Below are positions 1 through 6,785 of a stretch of 9,347 nt of DNA, piece by piece (the first letter of the stretch is position 1; each line of letters begins with the position of its first letter). The notes under the pieces were generated by a model. The model ran no database searches. It was not told the origin of the DNA and saw nothing but the letters and a program-made list of their open reading frames with translations. Origin of the DNA: Peptoniphilaceae bacterium. Lineage in GTDB: Bacteria > Bacillota > Clostridia > Tissierellales > Peptoniphilaceae. A program made the position numbers and the translations under genes. Location of the stretch: assembly GCA_029983595.1 (NCBI GenBank), contig JASBZD010000047.1:1-9347 (forward strand), given 5' to 3'.

Positions 1-1856
1 GCGTTAGATGAAATATTTAGCGACTTACGATAAGTTATTGGTCCTTGATATCCTCTATAAGCATTTCTTGGCCATGGATTTCCATCTAAATCTTGTGGTG
101 AGTCATCAGTAATAGAACCAGCAGTATATCCTTCAATAAGTGATGGATAATATACTGAAATAGGCTTAATTGAAGATCCAGGTTGGCGTTTAGAGTCTGT
201 AGCTCTATTTAATATTCTATTACCAGTTACTCCTCTACCACCTATCAATCCTTTTATATAACCATCTTTATAATCGATAATTACACTAGCTGATTGTGGC
301 TGGGTTATACCTTTATAATCCATATTAAAATAATTATTGTTAATAGTCATAGTTCCATCATTATTAACTACAAAAACATCTGGATTATCATTTAAAAAAC
401 TCTTAGTAACAATAAATGATCCATCGCCTTGGTTAATAAGCTGTCCATTAGGAATATGAAGTGGACCAATTTCATGAGTTACAAGGTTATTTTCTTCATT
501 AATAGAATAAACATCATGAAAAGTAATATATTCTCCTCTAGCATTAAGTGGTGGGGCTTTAATAATTAGATCTCGATTTTCTTTAAACTCATAGTTTTTT
601 TCAGAGATTACAAAATTAAAATTCCCATCAAAAACGTTTTGTACAAAATAATATACTATTCTGCCTTGTCCATCTATAATATTTTTAGCTCTATCTCTAG
701 TCCAATCTACTAAGAATGGTGCTCTAGGTTTTTTTGATCCTGAAATAACTTCAGTAAAATCATCATATATATTTTCTAATTTAGACTGAATATTTCTATC
801 AATAGTAGAATATATTCTTAGTCCACCATCAAAAACTAGTTTTTGAGCATCAGAATAAGAAAGACCTTGAGATTTCATTAGAAGTTCTACTGATTGGGTT
901 TGGATATAATCTACTGGATAAGAGGTCATAGTATGAAAAGACTTTTGTCCAGGTTTTAGAGTCTCCATTATATTTTCGTTAAGTGCATTTTGGTACTCTT
1001 CTTCAGAGATTTTCCCTAACTTTCTCATCTGTTTAAGTACTACTTTTTGACGTTCTACAGATTTTTCGTTATAGATAAGCTCCATGTCGGTTCCATTAAC
1101 TTCAATATGTCCAACTGAAATCATCTCATCTGGATTATAATTTTTCTTTTCAACTCTAAAGAAAGGCTGGTTAGCTGATGTAGACTGTACAATACCTGCA
1201 AATAGTGCTGATTCTGCAATAGTAAGATCTTCTACATTTTTAGAAAAATACGTCTGAGCTGCTTCTTGTACCCCATATGCGCCTTGACCTAAATATATTT
1301 TATTTAGATAAGCTTCTAAAATCTGTTCTTTAGAAAGCTTTGTTTCTACTTGTAGAGCAAGATATGCTTCCATGATTTTTCTATTTATAGATCTATCAGG
1401 AGTAAGATACATATTTCTTACTAATTGTTGAGTAATAGTACTAGCTCCTCTTAATCTACCGCCACTAGTAGCTGAGTTTACAATTGCTGAACCTATACCT
1501 ATAATATCCACACCAGGATGAGTATAAAATCTTTCATCCTCTATAGATGTAAATGCGTCAATAAGCTGTTGTGGCATTTGATCTATAGTTACTACAGTTC
1601 TAAATTCATACTCAGGATTTTGAACTTTCTGTAATAGATTACCTTCTGAATCATAGATTTCAGAAGTTTGTACTAATGACGACATAATAGTTGTAGGGTC
1701 TACATCGGGAGATTGTTTAGCAATAGTAGCTATAGAACCACCAAAAACCATAGCTAGTGATACTCCCATTATTGCTAATAAAAAAATAGCCACTAAAAAT
1801 AAATTTAGAATTACTCGTCCAGGTGATTTTCTATTTTTTAACTTATGATCTGACAA
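1..1856 (-). CDS. Class A penicillin-binding protein (PBP1A-like), C-terminus cut by window edge
   Basis: Bifunctional peptidoglycan synthase that polymerises lipid II and cross-links stem peptides outside the membrane. 618 full codons are visible. Residues 1-14 are basic and cytoplasmic; a single membrane anchor spans about 15-43. The GT51 domain follows, with catalytic Glu106 in EDERFYTHPG, GASTITQQ (137-144), RKIME with the second Glu at 163, and the YLNKIYLGQGAYGVQ block (183-197). The transpeptidase domain starts near GGLRIYSTID (344-353); SSIK gives nucleophile Ser561 and Lys564, and SLN is at 612-614. The KTG motif lies off the window. About 150 residues (roughly 372-520) before the SxxK part are extra compared with short Gram-positive PBP1a proteins. 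The start is TTG at 1856-1854, 7 nt after a perfect AGGAGG; no ATG lies nearby in frame before the membrane segment. Transcribed divergently from hflX. Family assignment is firm; the exact paralogue name (ponA/pbp1A) is not. Confidence 0.96.
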   Translation of the reverse strand, partial: MSDHKLKNRKSPGRVILNLFLVAIFLLAIMGVSLAMVFGGSIATIAKQSPDVDPTTIMSSLVQTSEIYDSEGNLLQKVQNPEYEFRTVVTIDQMPQQLIDAFTSIEDERFYTHPGVDIIGIGSAIVNSATSGGRLRGASTITQQLVRNMYLTPDRSINRKIMEAYLALQVETKLSKEQILEAYLNKIYLGQGAYGVQEAAQTYFSKNVEDLTIAESALFAGIVQSTSANQPFFRVEKKNYNPDEMISVGHIEVNGTDMELIYNEKSVERQKVVLKQMRKLGKISEEEYQNALNENIMETLKPGQKSFHTMTSYPVDYIQTQSVELLMKSQGLSYSDAQKLVFDGGLRIYSTIDRNIQSKLENIYDDFTEVISGSKKPRAPFLVDWTRDRAKNIIDGQGRIVYYFVQNVFDGNFNFVISEKNYEFKENRDLIIKAPPLNARGEYITFHDVYSINEENNLVTHEIGPLHIPNGQLINQGDGSFIVTKSFLNDNPDVFVVNNDGTMTINNNYFNMDYKGITQPQSASVIIDYKDGYIKGLIGGRGVTGNRILNRATDSKRQPGSSIKPISVYYPSLIEGYTAGSITDDSPQDLDGNPWPRNAYRGYQGPITYRKSLNISSN

Positions 1857-1863
1857 AAAAGAA

Positions 1864-1869
1864 CCTCCT
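1864..1869 (-). promoter_or_regulatory. Ribosome binding site that fixes the TTG start of the class A PBP
   Basis: On the minus strand the sequence reads AGGAGG, a perfect anti-16S match, followed by 7 nt and then TTG at 1856-1854. The frame opened by this TTG gives a basic tail and then a membrane anchor, as expected for a class A PBP. The next in-frame ATG lies inside the membrane segment, at residue 30, so the TTG is the likely start. Confidence 0.85.
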
Positions 1870-1957
1870 ATTTTTGTTCAATCACATATTTTAATAATCA
1901 ATATGTTTATGATTTTAAAGCTTTATAATAGTTTAAAAGCTTAGTTCTTATCAATAA

Positions 1958-1966
1958 ATTATACCA
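1958..1966 (-). promoter_or_regulatory. Extended -10 promoter for the class A PBP
   Basis: The minus strand reads TGGTATAAT, an exact TGn-extended -10 for the main sigma factor. The region 17-18 nt upstream (1981-1987) shows no good TTGACA, which is usual for extended -10 promoters. The start of transcription would fall near 1951, leaving a leader of about 95 nt before the TTG codon. That leader holds two small AT-rich inverted repeats (1884-1890 with 1900-1906, and 1918-1924 with 1936-1942), each with 7 bp stems. No riboswitch or leader peptide is recognised. Confidence 0.6.
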
Positions 1967-2039
1967 TAGCTAAATTATATTTAGTATATAAATATTTTTT
2001 AGGTATATATAAAGAAAAAATGTCGCAGTTTTTAACTTA

Positions 2040-2048
2040 TGTTATAAT
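2040..2048 (+). promoter_or_regulatory. Extended -10 promoter for the hflX operon
   Basis: The sequence TGTTATAAT is an exact TGn-extended -10; no convincing -35 is visible around 2019-2026. Transcription would begin near 2055, only about 12 nt before the hflX ATG, so the TGAGG ribosome binding site (2056-2060) would sit at the very 5' end of the message. It appears to serve hflX-yigZ-nadE-yebC-lgt, as no later gap in that operon is large enough for another obvious promoter. Confidence 0.6.
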
Positions 2049-2067
2049 GAGCTAATGAGGATTTAAT

Positions 2068-3360
2068 ATGACAGAAAACTTAAATGATATAAAAAAAGAG
2101 CGAGTATTGTTGGTTTTTGTAAGGCTTGATAATTTATCTAATAATTTAGAAGATGAGATAGAAGAGCTTACTTTACTTGCTAAGGCTGCCGGAGCTGAAG
2201 TGGTTTCTACTGTGGTTCAAAATAAGTTAAGAAGAAATCCTTCTACTTATATTGGTTCTGGAAAAGCTATGGAAATTTCAAAAATTGCTGATGAGATGGA
2301 AGTTGATTCAATAATTTTTAATAACGAACTTTCTGGATCTCAGGTGAGAAATCTAGAAAAAATTATAGATAAAAAAATCATTGATAGGACTACTTTGATC
2401 TTAGATATTTTTGCAAGCCGAGCTACTACTAAAGAAGGAAAGCTTGAAGTAAAACTTGCTCAGCTTAAATATCGTCTTCCTAGACTAGTAGGATCTACTG
2501 GCTATCTTTCTCGTACAGGTGGGGGAATTGGTACGCGTGGTCCAGGGGAGCAAAAATTAGAAACAGATAGACGTTATATATTATCTGAGATAGATAGTAT
2601 TAATGAAAAATTAAAAAAAGCAGAAAAAAATAGAGAGGCAAATAGGAATAAAAGGCTTAATAATGATATACCACTAGTTTCTCTAGCCGGTTATACTAAC
2701 TCAGGAAAATCTACATTACTTAATAGACTTATAAAAGAGGTAGATGAAGATGTAGAACGTGAGGTTTTTGCTGAGGATATGCTTTTTGCTACTTTGGGTA
2801 CTTTTCTTAGAAGATCGAAATTTAAAAATAAAGAGGAATTTCTTCTTATTGATACTGTTGGATTTGTATCTAATTTACCTACAAAACTTATCGAATCTTT
2901 TAAATCGACATTGGAGGAGATAAAGTACTCTGATGTGATAGTTATAGTAGCTGATGTCTCTAGTGAAAATATTCTAATGCAAATAGAGACCACTAATAAA
3001 ATAATTGAAGAAATTAATCCAGAGGATTCAAATATTATTTATGCTTTTAATAAGATAGATAAAGTAGATAATCTTGATAGTCTAAATTATCTAAATAAAT
3101 TTGAGCCAAATATTTTTATTTCAGCAAAGACTGGAGAGAATATTGACAACCTTCTGGAGCTAATTTATAAAAATATCACTCATAAACGCTACGATACAAA
3201 TCTACTTATTGGATTTAAAGATTTTGATAAGGCTGATTATCTATATAATAAATATGATATAAAAAATAAAGAGTATACAGAAGATGGAGTAAAGTTAAGT
3301 ATTATATTAGATGAAAAAGACTATAATAAATATAAAGAGTATGTGATAGATGATGTATAA
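2068..3360 (+). CDS. hflX: HflX family ribosome-splitting GTPase
   Basis: Cytoplasmic GTPase that binds the 50S subunit and, in other bacteria, splits stalled or stress-inactivated 70S ribosomes. The 430 residues have the usual architecture: an N-terminal HflX domain (about 10-130), the glycine-rich family signature GGGIGTRGPGEQKLETDRR (151-169), a charged coiled-coil linker (170-197), and the G domain with P-loop GYTNSGKST (208-216), G3 DTVGF (262-266), G4 NKID (328-331) and G5 SAKTG (352-356), then a short C-terminal domain. Oddity: the switch I segment reads FATLGTFLRR (240-249), where most HflX proteins have a form close to FATLDPTTRR. The start is ATG, preceded at 7 nt by GAGG. It is the first gene of the operon; its end overlaps yigZ by 11 nt. 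Identification is firm; the ribosome role is family knowledge. Confidence 0.96.
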   Translation: MTENLNDIKKERVLLVFVRLDNLSNNLEDEIEELTLLAKAAGAEVVSTVVQNKLRRNPSTYIGSGKAMEISKIADEMEVDSIIFNNELSGSQVRNLEKIIDKKIIDRTTLILDIFASRATTKEGKLEVKLAQLKYRLPRLVGSTGYLSRTGGGIGTRGPGEQKLETDRRYILSEIDSINEKLKKAEKNREANRNKRLNNDIPLVSLAGYTNSGKSTLLNRLIKEVDEDVEREVFAEDMLFATLGTFLRRSKFKNKEEFLLIDTVGFVSNLPTKLIESFKSTLEEIKYSDVIVIVADVSSENILMQIETTNKIIEEINPEDSNIIYAFNKIDKVDNLDSLNYLNKFEPNIFISAKTGENIDNLLELIYKNITHKRYDTNLLIGFKDFDKADYLYNKYDIKNKEYTEDGVKLSIILDEKDYNKYKEYVIDDV

Positions 3361-3988
3361 TTCAGTCTTAAATGAAAATTCAGATAGTTTTATTGAAAAG
3401 AAATCAGAGTTTATAGGATATGCAGCTCCGGTAAATAGTGAAGACGAGGCTCTAGAATTTATCTCTAAGATTAAAACTTTAAATAAAGATGCTACTCATA
3501 ATTGCCATGCTTATATAATCGGTGAAGATAAACTTATTCAAAGATTTTCAGATGATGGAGAGCCTTCAGGCACGGCCGGTATACCGATTCTTGAAGTATT
3601 AAAAAGAGAAGATTTAACTAATTTATGTGTAGTTGTTACTAGATATTATGGCGGAATAAAGCTTGGTGGCGGTGGTTTAATTAGGGCATATTCTAAAGGA
3701 GCGAAAATCGCCATTGATAGTGCAAGAATAGTTAGTATGCGAGAGTTTATTAAGTTAGATGCTAGTGTAAATTATGAAATTTCTGGAAAAGTAACAAATT
3801 ATCTTAATAATAATGAGATAAAAATACTTGATACAGTCTATACTGATGAGGTTACCTATAAATTACTTATTCTTTTAGATGATCTAGATTCTATAAAGTC
3901 AGATCTTATTAATTTGACTAGTGCAGATGTTAATTTTATAGATGGTGTAAAGAGTTTTATGCCGACAATAGATGGGAAGTTAGTATGA
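3350..3988 (+). CDS. yigZ: YigZ/IMPACT family protein (UPF0029 plus DUF1949)
   Basis: Cytoplasmic protein of the YigZ/YvyE family, related to eukaryotic IMPACT/YIH1, which modulates the translation-stress kinase GCN2. The bacterial role is not settled. The 212-residue length is normal for the family. The N-terminal domain carries the signature blocks FSDDGEPSGTAGIP (66-79), VVVTRYYGGIKLGGGGLIRAY (94-114, in two parts: TRYYGG at 97-102 and the glycine run at 106-109) and the early HNCHAY (50-55). The C-terminal part (about 135-212) matches the shape of the DUF1949 ferredoxin-like domain. The start is one of two adjacent ATG codons (3350 or 3353), both inside the end of hflX, so translation is probably coupled. 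The stop overlaps the nadE start as ATGA at 3985-3988. The molecular function here remains open. Confidence 0.93.
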   Translation: MMYNSVLNENSDSFIEKKSEFIGYAAPVNSEDEALEFISKIKTLNKDATHNCHAYIIGEDKLIQRFSDDGEPSGTAGIPILEVLKREDLTNLCVVVTRYYGGIKLGGGGLIRAYSKGAKIAIDSARIVSMREFIKLDASVNYEISGKVTNYLNNNEIKILDTVYTDEVTYKLLILLDDLDSIKSDLINLTSADVNFIDGVKSFMPTIDGKLV

Positions 3989-4698
3989 AAAATGAGATTG
4001 AAAAAATAAAAAAATGGTTATATAAAAAAGTTTCAGATGCTAAAGCTGATGGAGTAGTTTTTGGAATTAGTGGGGGTCTAGATTCTTCAGTTGTCGCTAA
4101 ACTATCTGTAGATACTTTTAATGAAAATGCTCTAGGTTTAATTATGCCGATTCATTCTAATAAAGAAGATGAAGAAGATGCAATACTTCTTTCAGAAAAA
4201 ATAAATCTAAGATATAAAAAAGTAGATCTTTCTGACACTTATGATACTTTATTATCATCTAGTTTTAATAGTGAAAATCTACTTGCTAAACAGAATATAA
4301 AACCACGTCTAAGAATGACGACTCTTTATTATTATGCTCAAGATAATAATTATCTAGTTATAGGCCCTACAAATAAGTCAGAGTTTTATACTGGATATTT
4401 TACTAAGCATGGAGATACAGGCTGTGATCTTATGCCAATTGTTGACTTTAATAAAAAAGAGGTTTTTGAAATAGGTGAGATTTTAGGCCTTCCTAGAAAA
4501 ATTTTAGATAAAAAACCTAGTGCTGGTCTATATCAAGGGCAGTCTGATGAAGAGGATATGGGATTTAGCTATAAAATATTAGATAGTCATATCGATGGAA
4601 TTGAAGTTGAAAAAACATATAAAGAAAAAATTGAAAAAATGCATAATTCTTCTTATCATAAAAGAAGTATGCCACAAATGTATAAAAGAGGAGAGTAA
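3985..4698 (+). CDS. nadE: NH3-dependent NAD(+) synthetase
   Basis: Catalyses the last step of NAD synthesis: deamido-NAD plus ATP and ammonia gives NAD, AMP and pyrophosphate. The 237 residues form only the synthetase (N-type ATP pyrophosphatase) domain, with no N-terminal glutaminase, so it should use free ammonia. The PP-loop is SGGLDSS (29-35). Other family blocks are QNIKPRLRMTTLYYYAQ (103-119), GPTNKSE (127-133), GYFTKHGDTGCDLMPI (137-152) and KPSAGLYQGQSDEEDMGFSY (177-196), the last holding the lid and deamido-NAD-binding region. Clostridial relatives usually have GTSN or similar where this protein has GPTN, a small variation. The gene starts in the ATGA overlap with yigZ and ends 3 nt before yebC. 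Identity is secure from the PP-loop plus the C-terminal block. Confidence 0.96.
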   Translation: MKNEIEKIKKWLYKKVSDAKADGVVFGISGGLDSSVVAKLSVDTFNENALGLIMPIHSNKEDEEDAILLSEKINLRYKKVDLSDTYDTLLSSSFNSENLLAKQNIKPRLRMTTLYYYAQDNNYLVIGPTNKSEFYTGYFTKHGDTGCDLMPIVDFNKKEVFEIGEILGLPRKILDKKPSAGLYQGQSDEEDMGFSYKILDSHIDGIEVEKTYKEKIEKMHNSSYHKRSMPQMYKRGE

Positions 4699-4701
4699 AA
4701 A

Positions 4702-5427
4702 ATGTCAGGACATTCTAAATGGAGTACAATTAAACATAAAAAAGGAAAAGAAGATGCAAAAAGAGGTAAGGCTTTTGCTAAACTTTCTAGATATATTACA
4801 GTAGCAGCAAAAAAAGGGGGAGATCCAGACTATAACCCTGATTTAAAATTAGCTATTGATAGAGCAAAATCTGAAAATATGCCTAATGACAATATAGAAA
4901 GAGCAATAAAGAAAGGTACTGGAGAGGGCGATAGCGCAAACTATGAAGAAGTAACTTTTGAAGGATATGGTCCAGCGGGTATTGCGGTAATAGTAACTAC
5001 ACTTACTGATAATCGAAATCGTACAGTCCCAAATGTAAGACATGCATTTGATAAAAATAATGGTAACCTAGGCACTACTGGAAGCGTTACTTTTATGTTT
5101 AATCATGCTGGAACTATTATCATAGAAAAAACAGATGATATAGATGAAGATGAGCTTACAATGGCTGCTTTAGATTTAGGTGCTGATGATGTTGTTTTAA
5201 ATGAAGATTCTTATGAAGTAATTACTAGCGTAGAAAATTATCTAGATGTAAAAAATGGATTAGAAGAAAATTATACTATTGCATATTCTGAAATTGGATA
5301 TGTACCTCAAAATTACCAAAAATTAGATAATCCAGAAGATATTAAACTTATGGAAAGAATGTTAGATATGCTTGAAGAAGATGATGATGTCCAAGATGTA
5401 TATCATAATTGGGAAGAAGAAGAATAA
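4702..5427 (+). CDS. yebC: YebC/PmpR/TACO1 family protein
   Basis: Cytoplasmic protein of the YebC family, long annotated as a transcriptional regulator. Its relatives, including mitochondrial TACO1 and several bacterial YebC proteins, act in translation by helping ribosomes through proline-rich stretches. The hallmark N-terminus MSGHSKWSTIKHKKG begins at residue 1, followed by RGKAFAKLSRYI and the acidic middle and C-terminal domains. The 241-residue length is standard. An AGGAG ribosome binding site (4689-4693) lies inside the end of nadE, 8 nt before the ATG. The acidic tail (EEDDDVQDVYHNWEEEE) encodes a purine-rich stretch that probably also serves as the lgt ribosome binding site. Its stop codon shares one base with the lgt start (TAATG). 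Family is certain; whether it acts on DNA or ribosomes in this organism is not shown. Confidence 0.96.
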   Translation: MSGHSKWSTIKHKKGKEDAKRGKAFAKLSRYITVAAKKGGDPDYNPDLKLAIDRAKSENMPNDNIERAIKKGTGEGDSANYEEVTFEGYGPAGIAVIVTTLTDNRNRTVPNVRHAFDKNNGNLGTTGSVTFMFNHAGTIIIEKTDDIDEDELTMAALDLGADDVVLNEDSYEVITSVENYLDVKNGLEENYTIAYSEIGYVPQNYQKLDNPEDIKLMERMLDMLEEDDDVQDVYHNWEEEE

Positions 5428-6212
5428 TGATTAATCCTGTAGCTTTTACTATTTTTGGAATTGATGTAATGTGGTATGGCATTTTAGTAACTCTTGGGAT
5501 TTATTTAGGGGTTTTATCGGTCTCAAAATTAGCAGATGGATCTAGAGGTATAACTAGCGATGATATTTTAGATTTATGCCTTATAATGATACCAGTCGCA
5601 GTTTTAACTACTAGATTATGGTTTGTAATATTTTATGACTTAGAATATTATCTTCAAAACCCTATCCAGATTCTTAATTTTAGAGAAGGCGGCTTAGCAA
5701 TCCATGGTGGGATAATCGGCGGGTTTATTGTAGTTTTATTGTTTTCTAAAAAGAAAAATATTGATTTTTTATATTTATTCGATATTTTATCGCCAGGACT
5801 TGCGTTAGGTCAAGCAATAGGAAGGTGGGGAAATTACACTAATCATGAAGCTCATGGAGGTCCTACTGATCTTCCGTGGGGCATAATGGTGGACGGAGTA
5901 AAGGTTCATCCCACTTTTTTATATGAAAGTATTATTACTTTTTCATTATTTTTATATTTATATTTCTATCTATCTAAGAATAAAAAATTTGATGGTCAGA
6001 TGTGTTCGATATATTTAATCGGATATGGTATAGCTAGACTTTTAATTGAACCACTTAGAACAGATAATTTAATGGTGGGGAATCTAAGAATAGCTAGAAT
6101 TATAAGTTTAATTTTTGTAATTATTGGAGTGGCGATATATTTTTATGGAAAAAAGAATAAAAAATTACCCACTTTAAATAAAAATAATAAAAAAATTATT
6201 AAAAACAAGTAA
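5427..6212 (+). CDS. lgt: Phosphatidylglycerol-prolipoprotein diacylglyceryl transferase
   Basis: Integral membrane enzyme that moves diacylglycerol from phosphatidylglycerol to the lipobox cysteine of prelipoproteins, the first step of lipoprotein maturation. From ATG 5427 the protein has 261 residues and about seven hydrophobic segments. Key blocks are REGGLAIHGGIIGG (86-99, essential His93), GQAIGRWGNYTNHEAHGG (128-145, the Lgt signature with Arg133), HPTFLYES (161-168) and IEPLRTDN (207-214). The usual GARLxYV block reads TTRLWFV (61-67), a mild departure that keeps the Arg. The C-terminus (241-261) is Lys/Asn-rich and cytoplasmic. A TTG at 5409 would add six residues inside yebC, but ATG 5427 in the TAATG overlap gives the usual Lgt N-terminus. 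It is the last gene of the operon, followed by a terminator. Confidence 0.96.
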   Translation: MINPVAFTIFGIDVMWYGILVTLGIYLGVLSVSKLADGSRGITSDDILDLCLIMIPVAVLTTRLWFVIFYDLEYYLQNPIQILNFREGGLAIHGGIIGGFIVVLLFSKKKNIDFLYLFDILSPGLALGQAIGRWGNYTNHEAHGGPTDLPWGIMVDGVKVHPTFLYESIITFSLFLYLYFYLSKNKKFDGQMCSIYLIGYGIARLLIEPLRTDNLMVGNLRIARIISLIFVIIGVAIYFYGKKNKKLPTLNKNNKKIIKNK

Positions 6213-6224
6213 TTAACAGCATTT

Positions 6225-6260
6225 AAAGGCTTTGTAAAAATTTTACAAAGCTTTTTTTTT
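6225..6260 (+). terminator. Intrinsic terminator closing the hflX-lgt operon
   Basis: The arms GCTTTGTAAAA (6229-6239) and TTTTACAAAGC (6241-6251) are perfect inverted repeats of 11 bp; in practice the loop would be AAATT or similar. Four more pairs are possible with the AAAG at 6225-6228. A run of nine T follows directly (6252-6260). It starts 13 nt after the lgt stop. There is no A-run on the other side, so it should work in the plus direction only and separates lgt from the mra cluster. Confidence 0.92.
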
Positions 6261-6302
6261 ATGCCATAAAATGTGGAAAAATTTATAAATTTATAGTATT
6301 AT

Positions 6303-6311
6303 TGTTATAGA
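6303..6311 (+). promoter_or_regulatory. Probable extended -10 of the mra/dcw promoter
   Basis: TGTTATAGA resembles the TGn-extended -10 boxes of the two other promoters in this window, with four of six matches to TATAAT. Spaced 17 nt upstream is a weak TTATAA (6283-6288). Transcription would start near 6318, giving a leader of about 36 nt. Other candidates are TATAGT (6292-6297) and GATAAT (6328-6333), so the exact promoter is uncertain. The upstream flank contains a perfect 14-bp AT palindrome (6279-6292). Confidence 0.4.
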
Positions 6312-6349
6312 GTGGTAAAAAGTGGTAGATAATATATATAAAGTGGGGG
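6309..6349 (+). promoter_or_regulatory. Cluster of putative MraZ operator boxes
   Basis: Three copies of a box close to AAAGTGGNNN lie just before mraZ: AGAGTGGTAA (6309-6318), AAAGTGGTAG (6319-6328, directly adjacent) and AAAGTGGGGG (6340-6349, which also covers the mraZ ribosome binding site). The GTGG cores are 10 and 21 bp apart, near one and two helical turns. A fourth, weaker copy, AATGTGG, lies upstream at 6270-6276. MraZ proteins bind tandem repeats with a 10-bp period (TGGGN plus spacer in E. coli; an AAAGTG-type repeat in mollicutes), usually in the mra leader, so autoregulation is expected. That the boxes bind MraZ here is inference. Confidence 0.75.
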
Positions 6350-6353
6350 AAAA

Positions 6354-6785
6354 ATGTTTTTAGGGGAATTTACCCATAGCTTAGATGCTAAAGGAAGAAT
6401 TATAATTCCATCTAAATTTAGAGAATCACTGGGTTTTGAGTATGTTCTTACTAAAGGCCTAGATGGTTGTTTATTTTTGTTCTCCAAAGAGGAGTGGCTT
6501 TTATTCGAAGAAAAGCTTCGTATGCTACCATTTGCCAATAAAGAGGCCAGAGCTTTTGTAAGATTTTTCACAGCTGGAGCGACTGAGGGGTCTCTAGATA
6601 AACAAGGTAGAGTTTTAATCCCACAAAATTTAAGAGAACATTCAGAAATAGAAGAAAATGGTGTAATTATCGGTACTCCAAATAGGATAGAAATCTGGTC
6701 AGAAGAAAACTGGGATAATTACACGAATAGCGAAGATTTATCATATGAAAAAATTGCATCTCAAATGGAGGAACTTGGTTTTTAA
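6354..6785 (+). CDS. mraZ: Transcriptional regulator MraZ
   Basis: DNA-binding regulator of the division and cell wall cluster that forms ring-shaped oligomers and usually represses its own promoter. The 143-residue length is typical. It contains two copies of the SpoVT/AbrB-like MraZ half: DAKGRIIIPSKFRE (11-24) and DKQGRVLIPQNLRE (82-95), each with the D-x-x-G-R core. The start ATG sits behind a G-rich ribosome binding site (GGGGGA, 6345-6350), and an AAAGTGG repeat overlaps that site. The stop codon shares a base with the rsmH start (TAATG at 6783-6787), so the two are translationally coupled. The tandem boxes upstream are its likely targets. Identity is certain. Confidence 0.97.
   Translation: MFLGEFTHSLDAKGRIIIPSKFRESLGFEYVLTKGLDGCLFLFSKEEWLLFEEKLRMLPFANKEARAFVRFFTAGATEGSLDKQGRVLIPQNLREHSEIEENGVIIGTPNRIEIWSEENWDNYTNSEDLSYEKIASQMEELGF

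Noticed and set aside
2691..2993. Open frame of 100 codons on the minus strand
   Set aside because: It is antisense to the HflX G domain; the Ser-rich translation is a by-product of the coding strand's codon use.
4595..4804. Lys-rich open frame overlapping the nadE-yebC junction
   Set aside because: It is a shifted reading of two certain genes, with no own ribosome binding site.
4808..4820. A7G5 run in yebC as a possible programmed -1 frameshift site
   Set aside because: The -1 frame ends after about seven codons, no downstream stimulatory structure is evident, and the zero frame gives a normal full-length YebC.
5409..5426. Upstream TTG start adding six residues to Lgt
   Set aside because: The added residues (MGRRRI) come from the yebC acidic tail region read in another frame; ATG 5427 in the TAATG overlap gives the normal Lgt N-terminus.
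6305..6571. Minus-strand open frame across the mra leader and mraZ
   Set aside because: It is antisense to mraZ and the operator boxes, without ribosome binding site or recognisable domains.
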